Shown here one piece after another: positions 31,292 to 40,871 of a stretch of DNA of 64,000 nucleotides. Made by a program: the position numbers and the translations under genes. Every line of letters starts with the position of its first letter. The stretch's first letter is position 1. The stretch spans positions 34,377-98,376 of the forward strand of contig NZ_JAHNZT010000032.1 of NCBI RefSeq assembly GCF_019039035.1, given 5' to 3'. This stretch comes from Citreicoccus inhibens (GTDB lineage Bacteria; Myxococcota; Myxococcia; Myxococcales; Myxococcaceae). The notes beneath the pieces were generated by a model. That model saw only the letters and a list, made by a program, of their open reading frames with translations, ran no database searches and was not told the DNA's origin.

Positions 31292-32844
31292 CGGGCCCTC
31301 GGGAGGAGATCGACGTTGAAGATGGCCCGCTCGCCGTCACGCAGCGTGACGCTCTTGCTCTGGGGCCGATGCCCGGGCGCGGAGATGACGATGCGGTAGG
31401 TCCCGCCGCGCACTCGGACAGCGAAGGCGCCCGTCTTGTCGGCCCGCGTGCGCACGCGCGCCTGAGGAATCGAGAGCGTCGCGACCAGCGGACGGCCGCC
31501 CCGCGTGCTGCGCACCTGGCCCGTGAGGGTGGCCAGCTCGCCCGCCTTGCGCTCCACCGAGAGCGCCACGGCCAGCTCGGACTGCTGTCCCGCCACGATG
31601 ACCGCCGCGTCCTCCATGGGACGGAAGCCGGGCACCACCACGGCCACCGACACCGGCCCCGGCGAGAGCCCCTCGATGCGCGCCTTGCCGGACACATCCG
31701 CGCGGGCCTTCACGGAGCCCACCGCCACGCGCGCATCCGGCAGAGGTGCCCCCGTCGCCGCATCCACCACCGTCACCCGCAGACTGCCCATCACCGGAGC
31801 GGGCTTCTGCGCTCGGACCTCCAACTCCGCCCGGCCGCCCGCCACCACCTGCGCGCGCGCCTCGGCCTCCTCATGGCCCTCCACCTGAACGCGCGCCAGC
31901 ACCTCTCCCACCGGAAGCTCGGTCGCGTCCACCCGCCCGTCGGCATCCGCCACCACCGGCGCCCGGGCCTCGCCGTCCACGACGAGCGTCACCCGAGCGC
32001 CGGCGAGCGGCGCGCCCGTCGCCGCGTCCACCACCCGCAGCGCCAGCGCCCCGCGCGCATCGAGCACCGCCTCGGGCGCGGCCCGCGCAGGGGCCTCCGC
32101 CTCCCAGGTGAACTCCAGCGCCGCGCCCACCCGGCGCAGCCGCTGCTCGGAGCGCGTCACATCCCCGAGCGTCACGGTGTCGTGAACCTGCTGGAAGTCC
32201 AGCACCAGGGTGCCCGCCCAGCCGCGCGCGCGCGTCAGCGGCACCAACAGCGCGCCCCCCACCGCATAGCCCGAGGCCTGGGCCTTCGCGCCCGAGGCAT
32301 CGCTCGCGGAAAGCGTCAGCGGCACCTCGCCGCGCCCCTCCAGCCGCAGGCCCGCAGGCAGAGGCACCAGCACGCGCCCCCCCACCAGCGCGGCGTGCCG
32401 GATGCCTCGCGCCAACTCGGGGGACTCCGCCCCAGCGAAGAGCGGCAGCTGCGAGTATCCATAGCCCGCCGCCACCTCCAACCGGACCGGCCCGAGCAGC
32501 GCGCGCACCCGAGGCCCCACCGACGCCCGCCACAGGCTGCCCCCCGTGACGCGCGCCCCCTCCGCCTTCAAGTCGAACGCCTCCCGCTGCACGCTCGCCC
32601 ACGCCCCCAACCAGGAGCCGACCCACCCGGTCGCCTGCGCCGACACATCATTCGGCGTCATGCCGTCATAGGTGAGCCCCGGCCCTACATCGGACTGCTG
32701 GCCCTGGCGCAGCGAGAGCCCGTAACGGAGGCGGAGCGAGGCATGCTCCCCATCCCCCGAGGACTGCGCGAACGCAGCGGGGGTGATCGCGACGAGCGCG
32801 AGCAGGAGCGGGACGATGGCGGACGGGCGGCTCGGGCGAGGCAA
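31288..32844 (-). CDS. exported carboxypeptidase-regulatory-like repeat protein
   Basis: About 518 residues. A signal peptide (PSAIVPLLLALVAITPAAFAQ) precedes a region of alternating strands with Gly/aromatic character (about 30-250), possibly a small outer-membrane barrel. Three Ig-like carboxypeptidase-regulatory domains follow, two opening with VVDAATGAPL, the third with LTGQVRSTRGGRPL. The start is uncertain: no ATG or GTG precedes the signal peptide closely, so I use TTG at 32844. A TATACT -10 box lies 10 bases upstream, which would leave an almost leaderless mRNA. It is the first gene of the unit with the FecR lipoprotein and kinase, divergent from mglB. Confidence 0.7.
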   Translation of the reverse strand: MPRPSRPSAIVPLLLALVAITPAAFAQSSGDGEHASLRLRYGLSLRQGQQSDVGPGLTYDGMTPNDVSAQATGWVGSWLGAWASVQREAFDLKAEGARVTGGSLWRASVGPRVRALLGPVRLEVAAGYGYSQLPLFAGAESPELARGIRHAALVGGRVLVPLPAGLRLEGRGEVPLTLSASDASGAKAQASGYAVGGALLVPLTRARGWAGTLVLDFQQVHDTVTLGDVTRSEQRLRRVGAALEFTWEAEAPARAAPEAVLDARGALALRVVDAATGAPLAGARVTLVVDGEARAPVVADADGRVDATELPVGEVLARVQVEGHEEAEARAQVVAGGRAELEVRAQKPAPVMGSLRVTVVDAATGAPLPDARVAVGSVKARADVSGKARIEGLSPGPVSVAVVVPGFRPMEDAAVIVAGQQSELAVALSVERKAGELATLTGQVRSTRGGRPLVATLSIPQARVRTRADKTGAFAVRVRGGTYRIVISAPGHRPQSKSVTLRDGERAIFNVDLLPRAR

Positions 32845-32854
32845 GGCCCGGCGG

Positions 32855-32883
32855 AGTATAGAGAAGGCCGTGAACGCACCCAA
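32855..32883 (-). promoter_or_regulatory. sigma-70-like promoter of the FecR/kinase unit
   Basis: On the minus strand TTGGGT (32883-32878), a 17-base spacer and TATACT (32860-32855), five of six bases of the -10 consensus. The predicted start falls near 32848, four bases before the TTG codon assigned above. Confidence 0.45.
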
Positions 32884-33139
32884 ACCCGAGGCACGAGGTA
32901 ACCCCGTGTTCCTGGCCAGGACCCACCGGGCCGGGTGTGGGGCCTGGACTCCGTCCGGGCGCTCCGGTCCCGGATCCAGGAACCCGCACGGATCACGGCT
33001 GGCTTCTTGCTGGAGTGGAACTGCTTTGCTAAGCATGCCAACGGTCGGTAGCGCCTCGTCTAACCTCCGGGATTCACTCCAGAAACATCGGAGCGCCGCC
33101 GTGAGCGGGGCGAGCGAACGCTGAGGAGCGCATACGCCC

Positions 33140-33619
33140 ATGGGCACGCAACTGGTGATGTACGAAGAGGAGTTCACCAAGATCAACGCGGTTTGCGACC
33201 GACTTACCAAGGACGCGAACGCGAAGGTCGTCTTCCTCGTCGACAAGAACGGCCAGCTCATCTCCTCGGCGGGCCAGACGCAGAACATCGACACGACCTC
33301 ACTGGCGTCGCTGACTGCAGGCAATGTCGCGGCCATGGGGGGGCTCGCCAAGCTGATCGGGGAGAACGAGTTCCCCAACCAGTTCCATGAGGGAGCGAAG
33401 GACTCGCTCTACATGACCATTGTCGGCAGCAGGGTCGTGTTGGTTGTCATCTTCGACAACCGGACGAGCCTGGGTCTGGTTCGCCTGCGCATCAAGAAGG
33501 CCAGCGATGAGCTGACCAAGATCTTCGAGAGCCTGGTGAAGAAGACGGACAGCCCCGGAGCCGGTTCGCCGTTCGCCGAGATCTCCGACGACGATATCGA
33601 CAACCTCTTCAGCGAGTAA
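33140..33619 (+). CDS. mglB: MglB, GTPase-activating protein of MglA
   Basis: A 159-residue Roadblock/LC7 protein. MglB stimulates GTP hydrolysis by MglA and, at the lagging cell pole, keeps MglA off, setting the front-rear axis for both gliding and type IV pilus motility. The roadblock core runs about 15-125 ([44 protein letters not shown]), then an acidic tail [12 protein letters not shown] lies upstream of the ATG. It is 11 bases from mglA, the conserved mglBA arrangement, and is known from Myxococcus xanthus by name and order. Confidence 0.97.
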   Translation: MGTQLVMYEEEFTKINAVCDRLTKDANAKVVFLVDKNGQLISSAGQTQNIDTTSLASLTAGNVAAMGGLAKLIGENEFPNQFHEGAKDSLYMTIVGSRVVLVVIFDNRTSLGLVRLRIKKASDELTKIFESLVKKTDSPGAGSPFAEISDDDIDNLFSE

Positions 33620-33630
33620 CCCGGGAAGCC

Positions 33631-34218
33631 ATGTCCTTCATCAATTACTCATCCCGCGAAATCAACTGCAAGATTGTCTATTACGGGCCGGGACTCTGCG
33701 GGAAGACGACCAACCTTCAGTACATCTACAACAAGACCGCGGCGGACACGAAGGGCAAGCTCATCTCGCTCTCCACGGAGACGGATCGCACGCTCTTCTT
33801 CGACTTCCTGCCGCTGTCGCTCGGTGAGATTCGCGGCTTCAAGACGCGCTTCCACCTGTACACGGTGCCCGGTCAGGTCTTCTACGACGCCAGCCGCAAG
33901 CTCATCCTCAAGGGCGTGGACGGCGTGGTGTTCGTCGCCGACAGCCAGATCGAGCGCATGGAGGCCAACATGGAGTCGTTGGAGAACCTCCGCGTGAACC
34001 TGGCCGAGCAGGGCTACGACCTGAACAAGATTCCGTACGTCATGCAGTACAACAAGCGGGACCTCCCCAACGCGGTGACGGTGGAGGAGATGCGCAAGGC
34101 GCTCAACCCGCGCATGATTCCGGAATACCAGGCGGTGGCGCCCACGGGGGTCGGCGTGTTCGACACGCTCAAGGCGGTGGCCAAGCTGGTGCTTACCGAA
34201 CTTCGTAAGGGCGGCTGA
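33631..34218 (+). CDS. mglA: MglA polarity GTPase
   Basis: A 195-residue small Ras-like GTPase, the switch that places motility machines at the leading pole. P-loop GPGLCGKTT (19-27); the third motif has Thr78 (YTVPGQ) where other small GTPases have Asp, the known MglA signature; Gln82 and the intrinsic arginine finger Arg53 (TETDR) are present; base recognition is NKRD. All residues needed for MglB-assisted hydrolysis are intact. It sits directly after mglB and at the head of a long run of co-directional envelope genes. Confidence 0.98.
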   Translation: MSFINYSSREINCKIVYYGPGLCGKTTNLQYIYNKTAADTKGKLISLSTETDRTLFFDFLPLSLGEIRGFKTRFHLYTVPGQVFYDASRKLILKGVDGVVFVADSQIERMEANMESLENLRVNLAEQGYDLNKIPYVMQYNKRDLPNAVTVEEMRKALNPRMIPEYQAVAPTGVGVFDTLKAVAKLVLTELRKGG

Positions 34219-34282
34219 TTCCTGGGAGGACGAGACATGCCCTCCCCTCCGGGCGACCCGCCGGAAAGGATGGTATGACCAC

Positions 34283-35101
34283 ATGCCGCCAGGCTGGGCC
34301 GCTTTCAGAGGTCGCACCGTGCGTGTCGCTTCCGCCTCCCTCCGTCTCCTCGCGCTCCTGAGCGCCACCCTGTGCGTGCCAGCGCTGGCGCAGGAGCCGG
34401 CCGCCTCGCCTCCCCCTGGCGCGGCGGCCCCGGCGGCAGCGCCCGCGACCTCCGCTCCGGCGCCAGCAGCAGCGGCTCCCGCGTCGGCGGTGGCCGCGCC
34501 GCAGACGGCGGACGAGGCCTTCAACACCCGCGTGAAGACGCTGGAGGAGCAGGTCGTCGACCTGAAGGAGAAGATCTACCGCTCCAAGGCGCGCCTGCTC
34601 TTGCTCCAGGAGACCGTGCTGGGAGGCGACCTCTCCATGGGCGCCCGCGCGGTCGTCATCCACAAGAACGAGATGGGCAACTCCTTCTTCCTGGAGTCCG
34701 TCGCGTACGCGCTGGACGGCGCGCCCATCTTCACCCAGGTGGACAGCAAGGGAGACCTCGACAAGCGCAAGGAGCTGGAGGTCTTCAACGGCCGCATCGT
34801 GCCGGGCCAGCATCAGATCGCCGTGCGGCTGGTGTACCGCGGCAACGGCTACGGCGTGTTCAACTACCTGGAAGGCTACAAGTTCAAGGTGCAATCCAGT
34901 TACACCTTCAACGCGGAGGCGGGAAAGGTGACCACCGTGAGCGTGGTGGGGCTGGAGAAGGGCGGCCTCACCACGGACATGAAGGATCGCCCGGCGGTGC
35001 GCTACGACCTGCAGGTCGCGCGCGATACCGCGAAGAAGGCGCCGCCTCCGGATACGTCCAGCCCTCCGGTGCCGGCGACCACCACCTCCGAGCCGAAGTA
35101 G
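34283..35101 (+). CDS. exported Ala/Pro-linker protein of the mgl locus
   Basis: A 272-residue protein with a signal peptide (LRLLALLSATLCVPALAQ), an Ala/Pro-rich linker (about 37-75), a short coiled coil (about 80-110) and a beta-rich C-terminal domain (about 115-240). GTG at 34319 would give a tighter signal peptide; ATG at 34283 is used. The linker can trigger a dihydrolipoamide acyltransferase annotation, but no lipoyl or catalytic domain is present. First gene after mglA (64 bases), in the position I recall for MXAN_1924. Role unknown; probably periplasmic. Confidence 0.8.
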   Translation: MPPGWAAFRGRTVRVASASLRLLALLSATLCVPALAQEPAASPPPGAAAPAAAPATSAPAPAAAAPASAVAAPQTADEAFNTRVKTLEEQVVDLKEKIYRSKARLLLLQETVLGGDLSMGARAVVIHKNEMGNSFFLESVAYALDGAPIFTQVDSKGDLDKRKELEVFNGRIVPGQHQIAVRLVYRGNGYGVFNYLEGYKFKVQSSYTFNAEAGKVTTVSVVGLEKGGLTTDMKDRPAVRYDLQVARDTAKKAPPPDTSSPPVPATTTSEPK

Positions 35102-35113
35102 GGGGCGCTCGTC

Positions 35114-37525
35114 GTGACCGCGTCGCTCCGCGCCCTCGCCCTCTCGGCCGCCCTCATGGGTCCCGCTGCCGCTTCCGCCGTGGACCGGCCCTACTCCGGC
35201 CCCTCGGCCACGCAGTTGGAGCAGGTGGAAGGACAGCTGCGAGGCGCCGAGGAGAACCTTCGCTTCGTGGAGACGCAGTTCACGCTGCGCCCCGAACCCA
35301 GCGACGAAGACTCGCGCACGCGCCGCTTCTCCGACGGAGAGATTCAGTACCTCCTCGGAGACTGGGCCGCCGCGTCCGTCCTCTTCTACGACCTCATCAG
35401 CGAGCCGCGCTTCAAGGCGAGCCCCCACTACGAGGACGCGCTCTTCTACCTGTCGGACTCGCTGTTCCAGCAGAAGAACTACATCGGCGCGCGCGTGTAC
35501 CTGCGCGAGCTGCTGTCGCGGCCCTCGCTCTCCGTCGCGCGCTTCAAGGACGCCCTCTCGCGCTTCCTCGCGGTGGCCGGGCGCCTGAATCAGTACGACG
35601 GCATCGACGGCTACGTGGAGCAGGCGCGCAAGCTGTCCGGTGGCCAGCTCACGCCCGACATCGCGTACATCTACGCGCGCTGGACCTTCAAGCGCTCGGA
35701 CCTGCCGGACGCGGAGCGCTTCGCCCGCGCCCGCGAGGCGTTCACGCCCCTGGCCCAGACACCCGGACCGTTCCGCGCGCAGGCCGTGTACCACCTGGGC
35801 GTGGTGGCCGTGCAGGCCGGAGACTTCCCAGCCGCCATCGGGTGGTTCCAGCAGCTGTTGCCCGCGCCGCCCGCCGCGCCGGGGAAACAGCCCGCCGAGC
35901 CCCCCGCCGCGCCGCTGGTATCCTCCAACATGGCGGACGCGGACGCCCGGCGCATCCATGACCTGGCCCTCTTGTCGCTGGGGCGGCTGCTCTATGAGTC
36001 CGGCCGCTACGACGACGCGTTGGATCGCTACGGGCAGGTGCCACGCGACAGCGAGTCGTTCCCGGAGTCCCTCTACGAGATCGCCTGGACGCACGTGCGC
36101 AAGGGCGACTTCCAGAAGGCGAAGGACGCCACGGACATCCTGCTCCTGGTGGCGCCCGACTCGCAGCTCGCGCCCGAGGCGCAGATTCTCCAGGGCACGC
36201 TGCTCCAGAAGCTGCACAAGTACAGCCAGGCGCTGGAGACCTATGACGGTGTGGTCAGCACCTATGCCCCCGTGCGCGACCAGATGGACGCGCTGCTGCG
36301 CGTGAACCACGACCCGGTCTCCTACTTCGACAACCTGCTCGCGCGCGGCGACCGCTTGATGGATGTGAACGCGCTCTTGCCCCCGCTGGCGCTCAAGTAC
36401 GCCTCCACGCAGAAGGAAGTGGCGGGCGCGCTCCGGATGGTGAGCGACATCGACAGCGGCCGGAAGGGCGCGGGCGAGGCCCAGGCCATCGCGGACCGCA
36501 TCCTCTCGGCGCTCGACTCCCGCGGCCTGGAGACGTTCCCCGAACTTCAGGAAGGCTACACGCGCGCGGACGCGGTGGAGACCGCGCTCACGCACGCCGA
36601 GCAGTCGCTGGTGCAGTTGGAGTCCTCGCTGGTGGAGGGCCGGTTGACCCACGAAGAGCAGCAGCGCCTCGCCGCCGCCCGCTCCGAGCGCGAGGCCCTG
36701 CGCGTGCGCTTCGCCTCGCTGCCCACCACGCAGAAGGAGCTGGAGGAGCGGCGCCGGCGCATGCAGTCCCGCGTGGACGAGGTGGACCGCGAGGCCTTCC
36801 GGCTCGGCTACGAGCTGCAGAGCCTCAACGCCATCGCCATGGCGGTGCGCAAGTGGGTGGACGACACGCGCCGCGACCGCAAGACGTCCCCCGATGAGGA
36901 GCGCGAGTTCCTCGTCCAGCTCCAAGGTGAGGCGGAGACCCTGTCCGAGCTGAAGTCGGACCTGGACAAGACTCGCCGCCAGTTGGCGGATGAGCGCAAC
37001 TCGGTGGACACGTCCCTGGCTGGCGAGGCCACCATCCGCACCCGCTACGCCGCAGCGCTCGTGCGCGAGCACGACCTGCTCATCGTCGGAGAGGGGCGGC
37101 TGCCCGAGGACAGCGCCCGCGCCATCCTCCGCGCCCACGAGGTGCGCAACCGCGCCAATGCCCTGCGCGTGCGCGTGGCGGCCGCCAAAGAAGTGCTGCA
37201 CGCGCAGCTCCAGCGACGCGGGCGCGAGATTCGCGACAAGGTGCTGGCCGAGCAGGCCCTGCTGCAACAGTACGAGGCCGAGGTCACCACCGTGTCCGGC
37301 GACGCGCGCAACCTGGTGGGGCGCATCGCGTACGACAGCTTCCGCCGCGTGCGTCAGCAGTTCTATGACCTGGTGCTGAAGGCGGACGTGGGCGTGGTGG
37401 ACGTGGCCTTCAACCGCAAGCAGGACAACACCACGCGCATCCAGGACGTGTCGCAGCAGAAGGACGAGGCGCTGCGCGCGCTCGACTCCGAGTTCAAGGG
37501 CGTGCTGTCCGAAGGGGGCCAGTGA
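35114..37525 (+). CDS. exported TPR/coiled-coil protein
   Basis: An 803-residue protein with a GTG start, a signal peptide (LRALALSAALMGPAAASA), TPR-like helical repeats (about 75-400) and a C-terminal region of heptads (about 480-720; segments such as RRRMQSRVDEVDREAF). It has no membrane segment beyond the signal, so it is periplasmic or outer-membrane associated. It starts 12 bases after the previous gene and ends one base before the next, indicating one operon. It resembles the large periplasmic TPR proteins of the Glt gliding complex, but orthology cannot be shown by reading. Confidence 0.85.
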   Translation: MTASLRALALSAALMGPAAASAVDRPYSGPSATQLEQVEGQLRGAEENLRFVETQFTLRPEPSDEDSRTRRFSDGEIQYLLGDWAAASVLFYDLISEPRFKASPHYEDALFYLSDSLFQQKNYIGARVYLRELLSRPSLSVARFKDALSRFLAVAGRLNQYDGIDGYVEQARKLSGGQLTPDIAYIYARWTFKRSDLPDAERFARAREAFTPLAQTPGPFRAQAVYHLGVVAVQAGDFPAAIGWFQQLLPAPPAAPGKQPAEPPAAPLVSSNMADADARRIHDLALLSLGRLLYESGRYDDALDRYGQVPRDSESFPESLYEIAWTHVRKGDFQKAKDATDILLLVAPDSQLAPEAQILQGTLLQKLHKYSQALETYDGVVSTYAPVRDQMDALLRVNHDPVSYFDNLLARGDRLMDVNALLPPLALKYASTQKEVAGALRMVSDIDSGRKGAGEAQAIADRILSALDSRGLETFPELQEGYTRADAVETALTHAEQSLVQLESSLVEGRLTHEEQQRLAAARSEREALRVRFASLPTTQKELEERRRRMQSRVDEVDREAFRLGYELQSLNAIAMAVRKWVDDTRRDRKTSPDEEREFLVQLQGEAETLSELKSDLDKTRRQLADERNSVDTSLAGEATIRTRYAAALVREHDLLIVGEGRLPEDSARAILRAHEVRNRANALRVRVAAAKEVLHAQLQRRGREIRDKVLAEQALLQQYEAEVTTVSGDARNLVGRIAYDSFRRVRQQFYDLVLKADVGVVDVAFNRKQDNTTRIQDVSQQKDEALRALDSEFKGVLSEGGQ

Positions 37526-37526
37526 C

Positions 37527-40500
37527 ATGCGGCGCCCCGTCCTCACCGCCCTGCTCTGCCTGGCACCTTGGGCCAGTCTGGCCCAGGCCCAGGCCCCCGA
37601 GGCACCGCAGGGCCAGCAGTACCTGGAGGGCCTCGGGCACACCGCCGAGCAAGAGGCGGTGCTCCAGGAAGTCAGCCGTGCGATGCGCGCGTACGAGGAG
37701 GAGTCGCGCCAGTTCCACCACGAAGTGCAGCTCCTGGTGGAGCGCAAGTACGAGCAGAAGCGCGGCGCGCTGGTGGCCACGTACGAGAAGACGCTGGCTG
37801 ACCTGGAGTCACAGGAGCGCCGCGAGCGGCTGGACGCCATCGCGCGCTTCGAGGAGTTCCTCCGTCGCTACCCGAACGAGCCGCGCTACACGCCGGACGT
37901 GATGTTCCGGCTCGCGGAGCTGTACTACGAGCGCTCGTCGGACACGCAGCTGCTCGCCATGCGGGACTACGAGGAGCGGCTGAAGGCCATGCCGGAGGAC
38001 TCGCAGGTGGAGACCCCGCCCGAGCCCGACGTGGACTACGGCCCCTCCATCGCGCTCTACCGTGACCTGCTCAAGCGCTTCCCGGACTACCGGCTCAACG
38101 ACGGCGCCTCGTACCTCCTGGGCTACTGCCTGGAGAAGGAGAACCAGTTCGAGGAGAGCCGCTCCGCGTACCAGGAGCTCATCGCGCGTTATCCGAAGAG
38201 CCGGTTCGCGACCGAGGCGCACGTGCGCATCGGCGAGTACTGGTTCGACAACTACGTGGACCCGGACGCGCTTCCCAAGGCGGCGGAGGCCTACAAGGCC
38301 GCGGTGAGCGACAAGGACCACCCGCTCTACGACAAGGCGCTCTACAAGCTCGGCTGGACGTACTACCGCATGGACCGCTTCGACGAGGCGGTGGATGCGT
38401 TCCTCACGCTCGCGGACTTCTACGAGGCCCAGAAGCAGGCCCAGGGTGACGAAGCGGGCGGCGGCGACCTGCGCGAGGAGGCGCTCCAGTACGTGGCCGT
38501 CTCGCTGGCGGACGAGAACTGGGGGGGCCTCGCCAAGGCCCAGGCCCTGTTCGCGCAGCGCGGCCCTCGGCCCTACGAGGCGGACATCTACCGCCGCCTC
38601 GGCAACGTCTACTTCGACCAGACGCACCACGCGGCGGCCATCGAGGCGTACCAGCTCGTGCTGAGCAAGGACCCGATGGCGAAGGATGCGCCGCAGCTCC
38701 AGCAGCGCATCGTCCAGGCGTATGAGCGGGACCGGAAGCTCGACGAGTCCTTCGCGGCCTCGGAGCAGCTCGCCACGCGCTACCAGCCCGGCAGCGAGTG
38801 GTACGCGAAGAACAAGGGCGACCCGGAGGCGCTCTCCAACGCGAACGCGCTGGCGGAGAAGAGCCTCTACTCGTCCGCCATCTACCACCACCAGCAGGCA
38901 CTGGTGTTCAAGAAGGAGGGCCGCTTCGACGAGGCCAAGGCGGGCTTCGAGGTCGCGGCCCGCGCGTACGGCGCCTACCTGGAGCGCTTCGGGCACAGCA
39001 AGAGCGCGTACGAGATGCGCTTCTATTACGCGGACTGCCTCTACTACTCGTTCCAGTTCGCCCCGGCCGCGGAGAACTACGCGCAGGTGCGCGACTCGGG
39101 GATGGACGAGAAGTACCGCAAGGACGCGGCGCTCAGCACGGTGCTGGCGTGGCAGCAGCAGCTCGCGCAAGAGGTGAAGGCGGGCACCACGCCAGACCTC
39201 AAGCCGCTGCGCTCCACCGAGCGCCCCGCGGGTGAGACCGTCAAGCCGCTGGCGTTCTCCGCCACCGAGCACAAGCTGGTGGAGGCCTCGGACAAGTACG
39301 TGGCCCTGTTGCCCCGCGAGGACAAGGCCCCGGGCATCGCCTACAAGACGGCCGAGCTGTACTACTCGCACAACGAGTTCCCCGAGGCCCGCCGGCGCTT
39401 CGAGGACATCGTGAAGCAGTACCCGAAGCACGAGGTGGCCAAGTACTCCACCAACCTCATCGTCGAGACGTTCCTCATCGACAAGGATTGGCGCAGCGTG
39501 GAGGAGGTCAGCGCGCGGCTGGCCAGCAACACGCAGGTCATCGACCCGTCCAGTGAACTCTACAAGGACCTCGTGAAGTTCAAGCTCGCCGGCCGCTTCA
39601 AGCTGGCGGATCAACTCCTGGCCGAGGGCAAGAACGACGAGGCCGCGCAGAAATACATCGCGCTGGTGAACGAGGAGCCCCGTCACGAGTTCGCCGACAA
39701 GGCGCTCAACAACGCGGCGGTCGCCTACGAGAACACGCGCCGCTTCGACTCGGCCCTGAAGCTGTACGAGCGCATCTACCGCGAGTACCCGAAGTCCACG
39801 CTGGCCGATGCGGCCCTCTTCCGCGTGGCCGTCAACGCGGAGAACTCGTACGACTTCGACAAGGCCGTGGCCAGCTACACGAAGCTGGTGAAGGACTACC
39901 CGGCCTCCAAGGACCGCGAGGCGGCGCTGTTCAACTCCGCGCGCCTGCTCGAAGGCCAGCAGCGCTACCCCGAGGCCGCCGCGGCCTTCATGCGCTACGC
40001 GGACCTGTTCCCCACCACCGAGGATGCGCCCAAGAACCAGTACCGCGCGGCGCTCATCCTGGAGAAGCAGGGCGACGCACGCGGCGAGGTGCGCGCGCTG
40101 GAGGAGTTCGTCCGCAAGTTCGCCAGCAAGCCCGGTCAGGTGGAGCTGGTGGTGGACGCGCGCCGACGCATGGGCGACGCCTGGAAGAAGCTCGGCAACG
40201 AGCGCGAGGCGCAGCGGGAGTACGGCGCGGCGGCAGACGAGTTCGACCGGCGCAAGCTCAAGCCGGACGAGCACCCGCTCGCCGCGGACGCCGCGGCCTA
40301 CGGCCGCTTCCAACAGGCCGAGGTGGAGTTCCAGAAGTTCGACAAGCTGCGCATCGGCGGCAAGGGCAAGGCGCTGGAGCGCAGCTTCACCAGCAAGCGC
40401 GCCGCGGTGAAGTCCGTGAATGACGCCTACGCGCGCGTCTATCCCTACAAGCGCCTGGAGTGGACGCTGGCCGCGCTCTATCGCCGCGGCAACGCGCTGG

Positions 40501-40871
40501 AGCGCTTCGCCAACACCATCGTCGAGACGCCCGTGCCCCCCGACGTGAAGCGGCTCGGCGACGAGGCCGTGGTGGCCTACCAGGACCTGCTGGCGCAGCA
40601 GACCGCGACGCTGGAGGACGCGGCCGTGGAGAGCTACGCCGCCACGCTCCAGGAGGCACGCAAGAGCCGCATCACCAACGAGTGGACGCGGCGCACGCTG
40701 GAGGCGCTCAACCGGTTCCGCCCCAAGGAGTACCCGGTGCTCAAGGAGCCCAAGCAGGCCCTCGCCGCCGAGGCCGTCTATCCGGACGGGCTGGTGGGCA
40801 GCGTGACGGGGCCCGCCGTGCGCGCCCCCGCGCCGGAGAGCCCGAAGCTGAGCGGCGGAGGCGACAAGTGA
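37527..40871 (+). CDS. large exported TPR protein (GltD/AgmU-like)
   Basis: An 1114-residue protein: signal peptide (LTALLCLAPWASLAQA), a coiled coil (about 40-110), then many TPRs with spaced GW/Y residues (ALYKLGWTYYRMDRFDEAV; AALFNSARLLEGQQRYPEAA) nearly to the end, with an Ala/Pro tail. Periplasmic TPR scaffolds of this size occur in the Glt gliding and Nfs spore-coat machineries. Its stop overlaps the GTG of the next gene (GTGA), so expression is coupled. Assignment as GltD-like rests on architecture only. Confidence 0.85.
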   Translation: MRRPVLTALLCLAPWASLAQAQAPEAPQGQQYLEGLGHTAEQEAVLQEVSRAMRAYEEESRQFHHEVQLLVERKYEQKRGALVATYEKTLADLESQERRERLDAIARFEEFLRRYPNEPRYTPDVMFRLAELYYERSSDTQLLAMRDYEERLKAMPEDSQVETPPEPDVDYGPSIALYRDLLKRFPDYRLNDGASYLLGYCLEKENQFEESRSAYQELIARYPKSRFATEAHVRIGEYWFDNYVDPDALPKAAEAYKAAVSDKDHPLYDKALYKLGWTYYRMDRFDEAVDAFLTLADFYEAQKQAQGDEAGGGDLREEALQYVAVSLADENWGGLAKAQALFAQRGPRPYEADIYRRLGNVYFDQTHHAAAIEAYQLVLSKDPMAKDAPQLQQRIVQAYERDRKLDESFAASEQLATRYQPGSEWYAKNKGDPEALSNANALAEKSLYSSAIYHHQQALVFKKEGRFDEAKAGFEVAARAYGAYLERFGHSKSAYEMRFYYADCLYYSFQFAPAAENYAQVRDSGMDEKYRKDAALSTVLAWQQQLAQEVKAGTTPDLKPLRSTERPAGETVKPLAFSATEHKLVEASDKYVALLPREDKAPGIAYKTAELYYSHNEFPEARRRFEDIVKQYPKHEVAKYSTNLIVETFLIDKDWRSVEEVSARLASNTQVIDPSSELYKDLVKFKLAGRFKLADQLLAEGKNDEAAQKYIALVNEEPRHEFADKALNNAAVAYENTRRFDSALKLYERIYREYPKSTLADAALFRVAVNAENSYDFDKAVASYTKLVKDYPASKDREAALFNSARLLEGQQRYPEAAAAFMRYADLFPTTEDAPKNQYRAALILEKQGDARGEVRALEEFVRKFASKPGQVELVVDARRRMGDAWKKLGNEREAQREYGAAADEFDRRKLKPDEHPLAADAAAYGRFQQAEVEFQKFDKLRIGGKGKALERSFTSKRAAVKSVNDAYARVYPYKRLEWTLAALYRRGNALERFANTIVETPVPPDVKRLGDEAVVAYQDLLAQQTATLEDAAVESYAATLQEARKSRITNEWTRRTLEALNRFRPKEYPVLKEPKQALAAEAVYPDGLVGSVTGPAVRAPAPESPKLSGGGDK

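Noticed and set aside
33016..33030. Sigma-54-like promoter before mglB (TGGAAC...TTGCT).
   Set aside because: The GG and GC doublets are separated by nine bases, not the required ten, so sigma-54 recognition is not expected.
34283..35101. Dihydrolipoamide acyltransferase as a name for the gene after mglA.
   Set aside because: Only an Ala/Pro linker resembles those enzymes; there is no lipoyl domain, no catalytic domain, and there is a signal peptide.
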